The notes under the pieces: model-generated
Databases searched by the model: none
Seen by the model: only the letters and a program-made list of their open reading frames with translations
What the model was told of the DNA's origin: nothing
Shown here: positions 24,679-31,899 of the stretch, in pieces
Layout: each line of letters begins with the position of its first letter
Numbering within the stretch: the stretch's first letter is position 1
Assembly (NCBI RefSeq): GCF_019400745.1
Contig: NZ_WJIB01000004.1
Location: 1 to 64,000 of the forward strand
Reading direction: 5' to 3'
Source: Cohnella sp. CFH 77786
GTDB taxonomy: Bacteria; Bacillota; Bacilli; Paenibacillales; Paenibacillaceae
Length of the DNA stretch: 64,000 nucleotides
Program-made: the position numbers and the translations under genes

Positions 24679-25328
24679 TGACCGTGGCATCAACGAAGGG
24701 CCACACGGGAACGCCGATTCCGAAACGGGAGGTCGAACTGCGCGCTACCTGGTCAAGCGAATGCGTCACACGGCCAATGACCGAAGAGGAGCGGCTCAAA
24801 TACGGGGTCGCATCCCCGCCGAAGATCACGAACGCAGACGGCGTTCAGGAAAGGAGGCCGATCACCTTGCCGCCGCGCAAGTACGAACACGTCACGAAGG
24901 AACTTGTGCTCGCCGAGTTCGCCAAGGGCAAGACGATCCATCAGATCGAGCAAGAGCAAGGCATGAAAATGAACACACTGCAAGCGAAGCTGCGCGCCTG
25001 GGGCATCCGCAGCCCGCGCTCGCCGTTCAAATCCGAGAGCGAAACGATGAAACGTCCGCCCTCCCCGACTCCGGCCAGCCGATCGGACAGCCGGATCGAG
25101 GACATCATCTGCGACGTGCAGCTGGAGCTGCGCCGGGCGATGAGCAAGTTCCCACGTTTCCACTCGGCACATGAAGGCTATGCGGTGCTGAAGGAGGAAG
25201 TCGAGGAAGCCTGGGAAGCAATCAAGGCGAACGACCCGATCCACGCCCGGATCGAGATGATGCAGGTCGCCGCGATGGCGATCCGCTTCTTGCACGACAT
25301 CCCCATACCGAAGGAGGCGGTCCTATGA
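24678..25328 (+). CDS. Phage protein with MazG-like C-terminus
   Basis: About 216 residues. The middle has a helix-turn-helix-like part (VLAEFAKGKTIHQIEQEQGMKMNTLQAKLRAWGI) and the C-terminus (EGYAVLKEEVEEAWEAIKAND...AAMAIRFLHDI) carries the EEVxEAW and late helix of MazG-like nucleotide pyrophosphohydrolases. Such phage proteins may clean nucleotide pools; the assignment is tentative. ATG 24678 overlaps the preceding stop, and GTG codons just upstream are alternatives. Confidence 0.65.
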   Translation: MTVASTKGHTGTPIPKREVELRATWSSECVTRPMTEEERLKYGVASPPKITNADGVQERRPITLPPRKYEHVTKELVLAEFAKGKTIHQIEQEQGMKMNTLQAKLRAWGIRSPRSPFKSESETMKRPPSPTPASRSDSRIEDIICDVQLELRRAMSKFPRFHSAHEGYAVLKEEVEEAWEAIKANDPIHARIEMMQVAAMAIRFLHDIPIPKEAVL

Positions 25329-25801
25329 CCACGACGCCGAAACCGACGAAGCGGAGCGCCTCCCCGACGATAAAGCGCCGCAAGCGAAAGCAAGAGAGGA
25401 AGCCGACGAAAGCCGAGCTCCGCCGCATCCTGGGCATCGAGCCTCCGCCGCCGAGGCCGAAGATCAACCGGAAGAAGCTGGCGCGGGAAGTGGCAGGCCG
25501 CTGGCACGATTCGCGCATCACGCACATTGAGCTCTCCCACTATTTCAGCATGGTCGGCGGCATGATGCTCGCGCAGATCAAGGCCAAGGCCGCGAGGAAG
25601 GCTTCCGTGTTCGACGATCACCGGATCACGGACGAGGAGCTCGGCTTCCTGAAATTTATGAGGGCCATCTGCGATTACCACGACAACCGGCGAGAGGTCA
25701 AAACCTACGCCGACATCGAAGCGATCGTCGAAGGACGGTTCGTTTCAGGGCAAAAAGGCGGTGAAAGCGATGACGAAAAAATGGGCCTCATCCAAAAGTA
25801 A
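25325..25801 (+). CDS. Hypothetical early phage protein
   Basis: 158 residues with a very basic, proline-rich N-terminal 60 residues and a more ordered remainder (LSHYFSMVGGMMLAQIKAKAARKASVF). ATG 25325 overlaps the upstream stop by 4 bases, so it is part of the early operon. No family is recognised. Confidence 0.65.
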   Translation: MTTTPKPTKRSASPTIKRRKRKQERKPTKAELRRILGIEPPPPRPKINRKKLAREVAGRWHDSRITHIELSHYFSMVGGMMLAQIKAKAARKASVFDDHRITDEELGFLKFMRAICDYHDNRREVKTYADIEAIVEGRFVSGQKGGESDDEKMGLIQK

Positions 25802-26063
25802 ACCGGCGCATACGGAGCGGACCGTGATGGCAACTCCTCCCGATCCGAACCGCTGCTTCGTTCACTTCTCCCGCATTCTGACCGCCGGAACGGCTGCGGT
25901 TTGCCTGCACAGCCTCCTGCGGCAGGTGGAGAAGCAGCCATCAGGCCGCCCGATCGAGGCGATTCGCTTCGACCCGGACAGTCTGATCATGGAAGTGCTG
26001 TTCGTCCCGCTGGAAGGAGGCGAAGTGTCGCATGCAGAGCATCAAGGAGGCGCTGGAAGGTAA
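25770..26063 (+). CDS. Hypothetical early phage protein
   Basis: About 97 residues starting at ATG 25770 (MTKKWASSKSKPAHTERT...), which overlaps the end of the preceding gene and the start of the DnaI-like gene. The middle FVHFSRILTAGTAAVCLHSLLRQVE may form an amphipathic helix. A GTG at 25761 is an alternative start. No function is suggested by sequence. Confidence 0.55.
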   Translation: MTKKWASSKSKPAHTERTVMATPPDPNRCFVHFSRILTAGTAAVCLHSLLRQVEKQPSGRPIEAIRFDPDSLIMEVLFVPLEGGEVSHAEHQGGAGR

Positions 26064-26973
26064 CGAATCGCTTCAGGCGCGCCTGGCCGAAGTGATGAAC
26101 CGGTACACGCCGGACTATTTCCGCGAACGGCTGCCGGAGCTGGCGGAGCTCGGGGCGACGGACGATCAAATTCGCAAGGCGTCCGCGCAGCTGCTCGACC
26201 GGGTTCGGCAAGCCGAGCAATGCCAGGGCTGCACGGACTACGCCGCCTGCCGCCGCCCTGCCGGTCAGGAAGGCATGCAGATACATCTGGACATCCAAAG
26301 CGAGCACATCACAAGCCTGCACAGCATGTGTGAACCGTTCCGGGCGCATCACCGGGAGCTGCGCTGGCAGCGGCTGCTTTCCCTCTCCGGGAAGGCCGCC
26401 AGCGACAAAGACTTCACGTTTGATAACTTCCCAGATGCGCAGAAGCGGCGTCACAAGCAGCTATGCGCGTACATTCACCGATTCGCCCAAGAGTTCGCGC
26501 CCGGCGCAAGCGACAAGGGCGTTTACATATACGGACCGCCGGGAACGGCGAAGACGCACCTGGTCCTCTCGATGGTCAACCGGTTGGAGGAACGCCGCGT
26601 GCCGGTGCTGTTTATCCGCACCGACGCGATCTTCCGAAACATGCGCGGCATGCTCTCGAAGAAGGAATCGCTCGATACCCTGATCGAGGCGTACTGCACG
26701 ACGCCGGTGCTCGTCATCGACGAGTTCGGCCAGGAGGCCGGAACCGAATTTACGGTCGATGTCATGTTCGAGATCGTGAACGCCCGTTTCACCGGCAACC
26801 TGCCGACGTTCGCGACGAGCAACTATGCGCCCGACCAGGTGTATGAGAAGGCCATGCGCAAGCACCGCCTGGAAGAAAAGGTCGAAGCGATCCGCAGCCG
26901 CCTGAACCAGATGATGAAGCATGCGCACATGGATGGCGAGGACGGTCGCAAGAAAGACCGCGAAACCTTTTGA
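26032..26973 (+). CDS. DnaI/DnaC-like AAA+ ATPase (helicase-loader type)
   Basis: 313 residues. A cysteine cluster (CQGCTDYAAC, near residue 63) recalls the zinc site of DnaI, then Walker A (GVYIYGPPGTAKTHLVLSMV), Walker B (PVLVIDEFGQE), and a sensor region TFATSNYAPD. DnaI-like proteins load the replicative helicase; here it could recruit host replication machinery to transposition intermediates. It begins at ATG 26032 within the previous reading frame, behind GGAGGCGAAGTG. It is distinct from the MuB-like ATPase. Confidence 0.88.
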   Translation: MQSIKEALEGNESLQARLAEVMNRYTPDYFRERLPELAELGATDDQIRKASAQLLDRVRQAEQCQGCTDYAACRRPAGQEGMQIHLDIQSEHITSLHSMCEPFRAHHRELRWQRLLSLSGKAASDKDFTFDNFPDAQKRRHKQLCAYIHRFAQEFAPGASDKGVYIYGPPGTAKTHLVLSMVNRLEERRVPVLFIRTDAIFRNMRGMLSKKESLDTLIEAYCTTPVLVIDEFGQEAGTEFTVDVMFEIVNARFTGNLPTFATSNYAPDQVYEKAMRKHRLEEKVEAIRSRLNQMMKHAHMDGEDGRKKDRETF

Positions 26974-26987
26974 AAGGAGGCGAGACC

Positions 26988-27239
26988 ATGCTGCTGCAAC
27001 TTTTGAGCCAAGCCATACGCCACCGGGACGAACCTCCCGCCCTCCCTGTCAGCCACGAGCTGGAACGCGCTCGGACGGAGCTGGCGGTCGCCTGGCAGCA
27101 CTTCGACCAAGCGGAACCGGCGTTCGTGGACGCCGCGATCCATCGCCTGGTCGCCGCCGAGAGGGCGTACTGCACGCTGCTCAAGGAACAAAAAATCTCA
27201 TTCAGCGAAAGGAGTTTTTCCCTTGAAATCATTCAATAA
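26988..27239 (+). CDS. DUF2508-like small protein
   Basis: An 83-residue helical protein: HELERARTELAVAWQHFDQAEPAFVDAAIHRLVAAERAYCTLLKE resembles the DUF2508 (YaaL) core. ATG 26988 has GAAAGGAGGCGAGACC upstream, far better than any earlier start. Its end overlaps the next start by 17 bases. Function unknown. Confidence 0.7.
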   Translation: MLLQLLSQAIRHRDEPPALPVSHELERARTELAVAWQHFDQAEPAFVDAAIHRLVAAERAYCTLLKEQKISFSERSFSLEIIQ

Positions 27240-27516
27240 GAAAATCAACAAAACCGGAGCCATCACCCTGCCGTCCGCTCTCCGCCGCGACTTCGGCCTG
27301 ACCGGCGGCGAAAAATTCAAAATCGAAGTATGCGCCGAAGACGGCACGATCCTCCTTCAGCGCACGAACGGGCAATGCCTGTTCTGCGATTCCGACAAGC
27401 AGCTGATCGTCCACAAGGGCCGGTTCGTGTGCGCCAAGTGCGTCGAACAGATGGACGTGGACGTGTCCGAGCGGAAATTCGCGAACGCCTTCGTCGGGCA
27501 GGAGGCGAGCTCATGA
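27223..27516 (+). CDS. AbrB-like regulator with zinc ribbon
   Basis: 97 residues: an N-terminal SpoVT/AbrB swapped-hairpin domain (KINKTGAITLPSALRRDFGLTGGEKFKIEV) and a C-terminal zinc ribbon, CLFCDSD...FVCAKCVEQ. It starts at TTG 27223 behind AAAGGAG. It would bind DNA as a dimer and may control phage or host genes; the target is unknown. Phage-borne AbrB homologues with a zinc ribbon recur in Bacillales. Confidence 0.85.
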   Translation: MKSFNKKINKTGAITLPSALRRDFGLTGGEKFKIEVCAEDGTILLQRTNGQCLFCDSDKQLIVHKGRFVCAKCVEQMDVDVSERKFANAFVGQEASS

Positions 27517-28175
27517 GCACATCCCTCGCCCAGCTCGTCGATGAAGCGATCATCCTGGAGCGTAAGATGAAGGAGGACAAGAAGCGGCTCGACGCCATCA
27601 AGGCCGAGCTGACGACGGCAGCCTATGCGGAAATGGACAACAAGAACCTGTCCCATCTGCAAATCTTCGGCACCGCCGGTCGTTTCAATGCCGTTTACAA
27701 GGAAAAGTTCGAGATTGACAACTACGAGCGCCTGCTGACCGTGCTCGGCGAGCTCGTCCGGGCGAAGGTGGCCCGCAAGGAAGAGGTCAAATACGATGTC
27801 GAAGCGAGATTCAAAGCGGCCCTCATCGCCCTGTTCAAGGGTGATTACAGCCGGGACATCCAGATCGACGACGTGCTGCGCGAACTTGGCCTCTCCCCCG
27901 ACGCGATAAAGACCGTCAAAAAGAAGCTCAAGGGCGAATACCTGAAGGACAAGAAACTGCTGGAGGCGCTCGGCATCCAGGGCGATCTGGAAGAGGAACT
28001 CGATGCGATCCGACTGGCGAAGAATGCCGAGCTGATTGACCGATTCTTCGCCGAACTGACCGAGGAACAAATCGAGATCGTGAGAAAATCCGTTTTCGTC
28101 GAAGACAACATCAGCGTGGGCTTCGAATACGTAAAGGAGGACGATGCAAATGGCAATGCCGGTTCAGAAGATTGA
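27513..28175 (+). CDS. Hypothetical phage protein at the Gam position
   Basis: 220 residues, starting at ATG 27513 with a 4-base overlap and GGAGGCGAGC upstream. The first 45 residues form a likely coiled coil (LVDEAIILERKMKEDKKRLDAIKAEL). The rest is charged and helical, without cysteines. It occupies the place of the Mu Gam/accessory genes but I see no firm Gam signature, so no function is given. Confidence 0.65.
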   Translation: MSTSLAQLVDEAIILERKMKEDKKRLDAIKAELTTAAYAEMDNKNLSHLQIFGTAGRFNAVYKEKFEIDNYERLLTVLGELVRAKVARKEEVKYDVEARFKAALIALFKGDYSRDIQIDDVLRELGLSPDAIKTVKKKLKGEYLKDKKLLEALGIQGDLEEELDAIRLAKNAELIDRFFAELTEEQIEIVRKSVFVEDNISVGFEYVKEDDANGNAGSED

Positions 28176-28308
28176 GGAAATGACGCGGGTGGAAATGAGC
28201 CCCGACTTCGACAAGCTGTTCGACGCCGATCTGAATGCCGCGACCGGGGGTATGTACCGCCGCCAGATGACCGTCGAAGAGTGCCAGCGCCTGACCGGGA
28301 AGGAGTGA
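28150..28308 (+). CDS. Small hypothetical phage protein
   Basis: A 52-residue ORF (MAMPVQKIEEMTRVEMSPDF ending TVEECQRLTGKE) lies in the gap between the preceding gene and gemA. ATG 28150 is 9 bases after GGAGG; ATG 28144 in the same frame is too close to it. Function unknown. Confidence 0.65.
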   Translation: MAMPVQKIEEMTRVEMSPDFDKLFDADLNAATGGMYRRQMTVEECQRLTGKE

Positions 28309-28315
28309 TTCCGCC

Positions 28316-28717
28316 ATGAAGATCACTCCCGAGCAGCGCCGCAAAATCTTCGGGCTTCAGAGACAGCACGGCATCGAGGAGGATAATCTGCGGTCAATCG
28401 TCGAGCAGATCAGCGGCGACCGCAGCATTTCCGCCCTGACCAAGGAGCAGGCGATCAAGGTGATCGACCGGCTTTGCAAGCTCGTCGGCGAAGCGCCGAA
28501 ACCGCGCGAGCACCGGGCGACGGACGCCATGCTCGGCAAAATCCGTCAGCTGGAGAAGGAGCTCGGCTGGGCAGACGAGCCCAAGCGTCTCCAGGGCTTC
28601 GTCAAAAAGCTCACCGGCGTGGAACGGATCGGCTGGCTGACGAAGCAGCAAGGCATGAAGGTGATCGAGGCGCTGAAGAAGATGCGCGATCGCGGTTATC
28701 AGCGCGCCGCGCCGTAG
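28316..28717 (+). CDS. GemA-like protein (Mu gp16, DUF1018)
   Basis: 133 residues with the DUF1018 pattern: KITPEQRRKIFGLQRQHGIEEDNLRSIVEQISG near the start and a repeat-like second part (GKIRQLEKELGWADEPKRLQGFVKKLTG...WLTKQQGMKVIEALKKM). Mu GemA modulates host gene expression and DNA supercoiling; the molecular detail in this group is unknown. It begins at ATG 28316 after GGAGTGATTCCGCC. Confidence 0.88.
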   Translation: MKITPEQRRKIFGLQRQHGIEEDNLRSIVEQISGDRSISALTKEQAIKVIDRLCKLVGEAPKPREHRATDAMLGKIRQLEKELGWADEPKRLQGFVKKLTGVERIGWLTKQQGMKVIEALKKMRDRGYQRAAP

Positions 28718-28728
28718 GGGCTGGCCGT

Positions 28729-28941
28729 GTGAGTAGGCGGAGCGCCTCGCGCCTTCTGGCGGCGACGTACCTCATCTGCCCTGTCTGCCGCCACGTCTCG
28801 GTCATTCAGCGGCGAAGGTGCAAGCTGAAGAAATCCGGCCACATCAAAACGCTGTGGTGCCCGTCCTGCCAGGCCGTCACCCAGCACACCGAAGCCAAAG
28901 AATGGGAAATCGCGAGACAAAATGAAGACGATGCGATATAA
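28729..28941 (+). CDS. Zinc-ribbon phage protein
   Basis: A 70-residue protein from GTG 28729, with two CxxC pairs (LICPVCRHVS and LWCPSCQAVT) that form a zinc ribbon, spaced by a basic segment. The ribosome site is weak (AGGGGCT). It lies between gemA and the Mor-like activator. Function unknown. Confidence 0.65.
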   Translation: MSRRSASRLLAATYLICPVCRHVSVIQRRRCKLKKSGHIKTLWCPSCQAVTQHTEAKEWEIARQNEDDAI

Positions 28942-28961
28942 TGCCAGGAAGGAGGATGACA

Positions 28962-29270
28962 ATGGAGTTGACGGAAGAGCTCGTCTCCGAAGTCAGCTGC
29001 GAGGAACTGCCTCATCCTTACAGGAAGATGGCCGAGCTGATCGGCGTGCCTGCGACGCTGGAGCTCGCGAAGCACTTCGGCGGCACCTACGAGTACATGC
29101 CGAAGTTCGACAAGGCCATCGGCCCGGCTCGGGACCGCATCATCTGCAAGGAATTCGACGGGACCAACTACAAAGACCTAGCCCGCAAATACAACCTGTC
29201 GGAAACGTATATCCGCAGCCTGACCCGACCGAAGGAAGCAGGCGAGCAGCTGGCCCTATTCGATGATTAG
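28962..29270 (+). CDS. mor: Mor/C-type transcription activator
   Basis: 102 residues with the Mor family fold: a dimerisation part (YRKMAELIGVPATLELAKHFGGTYEYMPK) and a helix-turn-helix (GTNYKDLARKYNLSETYIRSLTRP). In Mu, Mor switches on middle transcription and C the late genes. Only one such protein is seen here, so it probably activates the late operon starting about 130 bases downstream. ATG 28962 follows GGAAGGAGGATGACA. Confidence 0.92.
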   Translation: MELTEELVSEVSCEELPHPYRKMAELIGVPATLELAKHFGGTYEYMPKFDKAIGPARDRIICKEFDGTNYKDLARKYNLSETYIRSLTRPKEAGEQLALFDD

Positions 29271-29314
29271 CAAGTTTTCCTATAAGTAGTTTACCGCGTG
29301 AAAAAACTAACGGG

Positions 29315-29385
29315 GTGTGATCGAGTCCGATCGCACCCCTTTGTTATGCTCACAATAGACCAAATCTATTGTGAGCATTTTTCTT
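29315..29385 (+). terminator. Tandem hairpins between early and late genes
   Basis: GGGGTGTGATCG-agtc-CGATCGCACCCC followed by TTTGTT (about 29315-29345) is a strong terminator. Directly after it, ATGCTCACAATAG-accaaat-CTATTGTGAGCAT followed by TTTTTCTTTTT (29345-29385) is a second, perfect stem. Together they insulate the early operon; the second dyad could also be an activator site. Confidence 0.8.
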
Positions 29386-29403
29386 TTTGGGAGGGAACTA
29401 GCA

Positions 29404-29766
29404 TTGGATCAACTGCCAACCGGCGCACTTATCACCACTATCTCCGTGATGGGTTCCATTCTGCTCACGCTTGCCAGCATCATCGGGTATTTCCTCAAAG
29501 ACATTCGCGCCAGCGTGAAAGAGAATCAGACAGCCCTGGACAAGAACCTTCAGGAGATCGAGAAGGACTTCTCGGAGTTTAAGGCCGAGCTTCCGCAGAA
29601 GTACGTCCTGAAAGACGACTTCAACCGCGCCCTGAAGGAGCTGAAAGACGATCAGACGCGGGCGATCGCGGGGCTTGAGCATAAAGTCGATACGCTCACC
29701 CGCGACGTGCGGGAAATGCTCCAGAGCGTGAGCAAACTGACGGGAGCTGGAGGGAAAGGCGAATGA
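29404..29766 (+). CDS. DUF2730-like membrane/coiled-coil protein (Mu gp25-like)
   Basis: 120 residues starting at TTG 29404 behind GGGAGGGAACTAGCA; an earlier in-frame GTG lies inside the terminator stem and is rejected. There is one membrane segment (ALITTISVMGSILLTLASIIGYFL, about residues 8-32) and then a long coiled coil. This layout and position match the DUF2730/Mu gp25 group, a small membrane protein before the packaging genes. A spanin- or holin-like role is possible but unproven. Confidence 0.75.
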   Translation: MDQLPTGALITTISVMGSILLTLASIIGYFLKDIRASVKENQTALDKNLQEIEKDFSEFKAELPQKYVLKDDFNRALKELKDDQTRAIAGLEHKVDTLTRDVREMLQSVSKLTGAGGKGE

Positions 29767-30059
29767 ACAACAAGGAAGCGAAAGAAATCCGGGGATTCAT
29801 CCTGACGATCCTCAAGGTCCAATATCCGAGCCCGGCCAGCGACCGGCTGATCTCGCTGACACTGAACGACAGTCAGCTGGACGGATCGCTGCCGCAAATC
29901 CGCAGACACCTGCACTACCTCGAAGAGAAAGGATACGTCCGCACCGAGGAAGGCAACGAGCTCGGCATCCAGCGCACGATGGCCACCCTGACCGCCAAGG
30001 GCATCGATCTGCTGGACGGCAACATCCCGGATGATCCTGGTGTGCTGGTGATCCGCTGA
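29763..30059 (+). CDS. Mu gp26-like winged-helix protein
   Basis: 98 residues predicted as a winged helix: RGFILTILKVQYPSPASDRLISLTL...IRRHLHYLEEKGYVRTEEG...ATLTAKGIDLLDGNI. Proteins of this type sit just before the small terminase in Mu-like phages. The start overlaps the previous stop by 4 bases. Function unknown. Confidence 0.75.
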   Translation: MNNKEAKEIRGFILTILKVQYPSPASDRLISLTLNDSQLDGSLPQIRRHLHYLEEKGYVRTEEGNELGIQRTMATLTAKGIDLLDGNIPDDPGVLVIR

Positions 30060-30601
30060 TGAGCAGCCGCCGCAAGCACAGCAAAGTGCTTCAGCTGCCG
30101 CCGGAAATCGTCGAGGCGGTCAACAAAAAACTGACGACCGGCGCAACGTACCGCGACATCGCGGACTGGATCAATCAGATGGCCGAGAAAACCGGCGTCG
30201 AGGTCAGCCACATGGCGGTGCAGCGGTACGGCAAAGACTTCCTCGGTCGGCTGGAGAAGCTGCGGATCGCCCGCGAGCAGGCCAAGGCGATCATCGAAGA
30301 CAACAAGGACCGACCGGCCACGGAAATGACCGAGGCGGCGTCCAATCTGGCCGTGCAGCTCATCCAGGAAACGCTGATGGCTGCCCAGGACGAGGGCGGC
30401 GTGATCGACAAGGGCTTGATCGAAACCATGAAGGCGCTCGCCCAACTGGAACGCAGCTCGGTTCAGCGCGAGAAGCTGAAGCTGGAGTTCCGGCAGAAGG
30501 CCGAGAAGGCCGTCAAGGCGATCGAGGAAACCGGGCGACAAAAGGGGCTTGACGCGGAAACGCTGGCCTACATCAAAGAGCAAGTCTACGGCATCCTATG
30601 A
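30059..30601 (+). CDS. Small terminase-like protein (Mu gp27, DUF3486)
   Basis: 180 residues, mainly helical, with an N-terminal DNA-binding region (LPPEIVEAVNKKLTTGATYRDIADWINQMAEKTGVEVSHMAVQRYGKDF) typical of DUF3486. It would recognise phage DNA and recruit the large terminase encoded next, with which it overlaps by 4 bases. Confidence 0.88.
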   Translation: MSSRRKHSKVLQLPPEIVEAVNKKLTTGATYRDIADWINQMAEKTGVEVSHMAVQRYGKDFLGRLEKLRIAREQAKAIIEDNKDRPATEMTEAASNLAVQLIQETLMAAQDEGGVIDKGLIETMKALAQLERSSVQREKLKLEFRQKAEKAVKAIEETGRQKGLDAETLAYIKEQVYGIL

Positions 30602-31899
30602 CGCGGCCTGCGATCCAGCTTACCGAATACCAGCGCAAATGGGTCGAAGACAAGAGCCGGTTCAAAATCTCCCTGAAAGCCCGGCAGACCGGCTTCTCGT
30701 TCGCGGTTTCGCTGGAAGTCGTCCTCGACTGTCTCGATCACCGAACGACGTGGGTGCTCCTCTCACGCGGGGAACGGCAAAGCAAGGAGCTCATGGAGAA
30801 GGTCGCCATGCACACCCGCGCGATCGGCGTTGCCTGCGAGGAGCTGGAGACGACCTTCCGCATCGACGACCAGGACATCCGACAGCTGGAAGTCCGCTTC
30901 CCGAACGGCAGCAAGATCATCGGCCTTCCGGCCAACCCGGACACCGCGCGCGGCTTCTCCGGCAACGTCGTTCTGGACGAGTTCGCCTTCCACGCGGACA
31001 GCCGAAAAATCTGGACGGCCCTCTACCCGACGATTACGCGGGGCTACAAGCTGCGCGTCATCTCGACGCCGAATGGCAAGTCGGGCAAGTTTTACGACCT
31101 GTGGATGGACAACACAGGCACCTGGTCGAAGCATTTCATCGACATCTACATGGCGAAGGAGCAAGGGCTCAATCTCGACATCGACGAGCTGCGCAAGGGC
31201 TGCGAATCGGAGGATGACTGGCTGCAAGAGTTTTGCTGCGAGTTCATCGACGAGGCCGGATCGCTCCTCCCTTACGAGCTCATCACCCCTTGCGAGACGG
31301 ACGAAGCGACGTTCGCCCTGCCGGAGGACTTCTCCCCGATCGGCGATCTTACACTCGGCGTGGACATCGGACGCAAGCGCGACCTGACCGTCATGTGGGT
31401 GCTCGAATACACCGGCACGCTGTACTGGACGCGAGCGATCCACGTTCTGGAGAAGCAGAAGTTCAGCGTCCAGCGCGAGCAGCTGTTCACCTACCTGTCC
31501 ATGCCGCGCATGCGCCGGGCTTGCATCGACGCTACCGGCATCGGCATGCAGCTCGCCGAGGAGGCGGTCGAGGCGTTCGGCACCAAGGCCGAGGCCGTCG
31601 AGTTCACCGGGCCGGTCAAACAGGAACTCGCGATCACCCAGCGCCGGACGTTCGAGGACAAGGCCGTGCGCATTCCGATCGACCGGGTGCTGCGCAACGA
31701 CCTGCACTCGGTTCAGAAGATCACGACGGCAGCCGGGAACATCCGGTACGCCGCCGAACGCAGCGAGAACGGCCACGCGGACCGCTTCTGGGCGCTTGCC
31801 CTCTCGCTGCATGCAGCAATCAATAACCCGTATGTGTCGCTGGATGTAACGGTCGCCCGGCGCAGCACAGCGCGGAGGATGATGGAGGGATACGGATGA
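30598..31899 (+). CDS. Terminase large subunit (Mu gp28-like)
   Basis: 433 residues; the motor that packages DNA into the prohead and cuts it. The ATPase part has KISLKARQTGFSFAVSLEVV (P-loop variant) and NVVLDEFAFH (Walker B). The C-terminal RNase H-like nuclease has acidic residues in TLGVDIGRKRDLTV and RACIDATGIGMQLAEE, plus ENGHADRFWALALSLH near the end. In Mu-like phages packaging takes flanking host DNA by headful. Confidence 0.93.
   Translation: MTRPAIQLTEYQRKWVEDKSRFKISLKARQTGFSFAVSLEVVLDCLDHRTTWVLLSRGERQSKELMEKVAMHTRAIGVACEELETTFRIDDQDIRQLEVRFPNGSKIIGLPANPDTARGFSGNVVLDEFAFHADSRKIWTALYPTITRGYKLRVISTPNGKSGKFYDLWMDNTGTWSKHFIDIYMAKEQGLNLDIDELRKGCESEDDWLQEFCCEFIDEAGSLLPYELITPCETDEATFALPEDFSPIGDLTLGVDIGRKRDLTVMWVLEYTGTLYWTRAIHVLEKQKFSVQREQLFTYLSMPRMRRACIDATGIGMQLAEEAVEAFGTKAEAVEFTGPVKQELAITQRRTFEDKAVRIPIDRVLRNDLHSVQKITTAAGNIRYAAERSENGHADRFWALALSLHAAINNPYVSLDVTVARRSTARRMMEGYG

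Noticed and set aside
29345..29378. lac-operator-like sequence TTGTGAGC...
   Set aside because: The resemblance is limited to one half; the perfect stem with a T-tract is better read as a terminator or Mor site.
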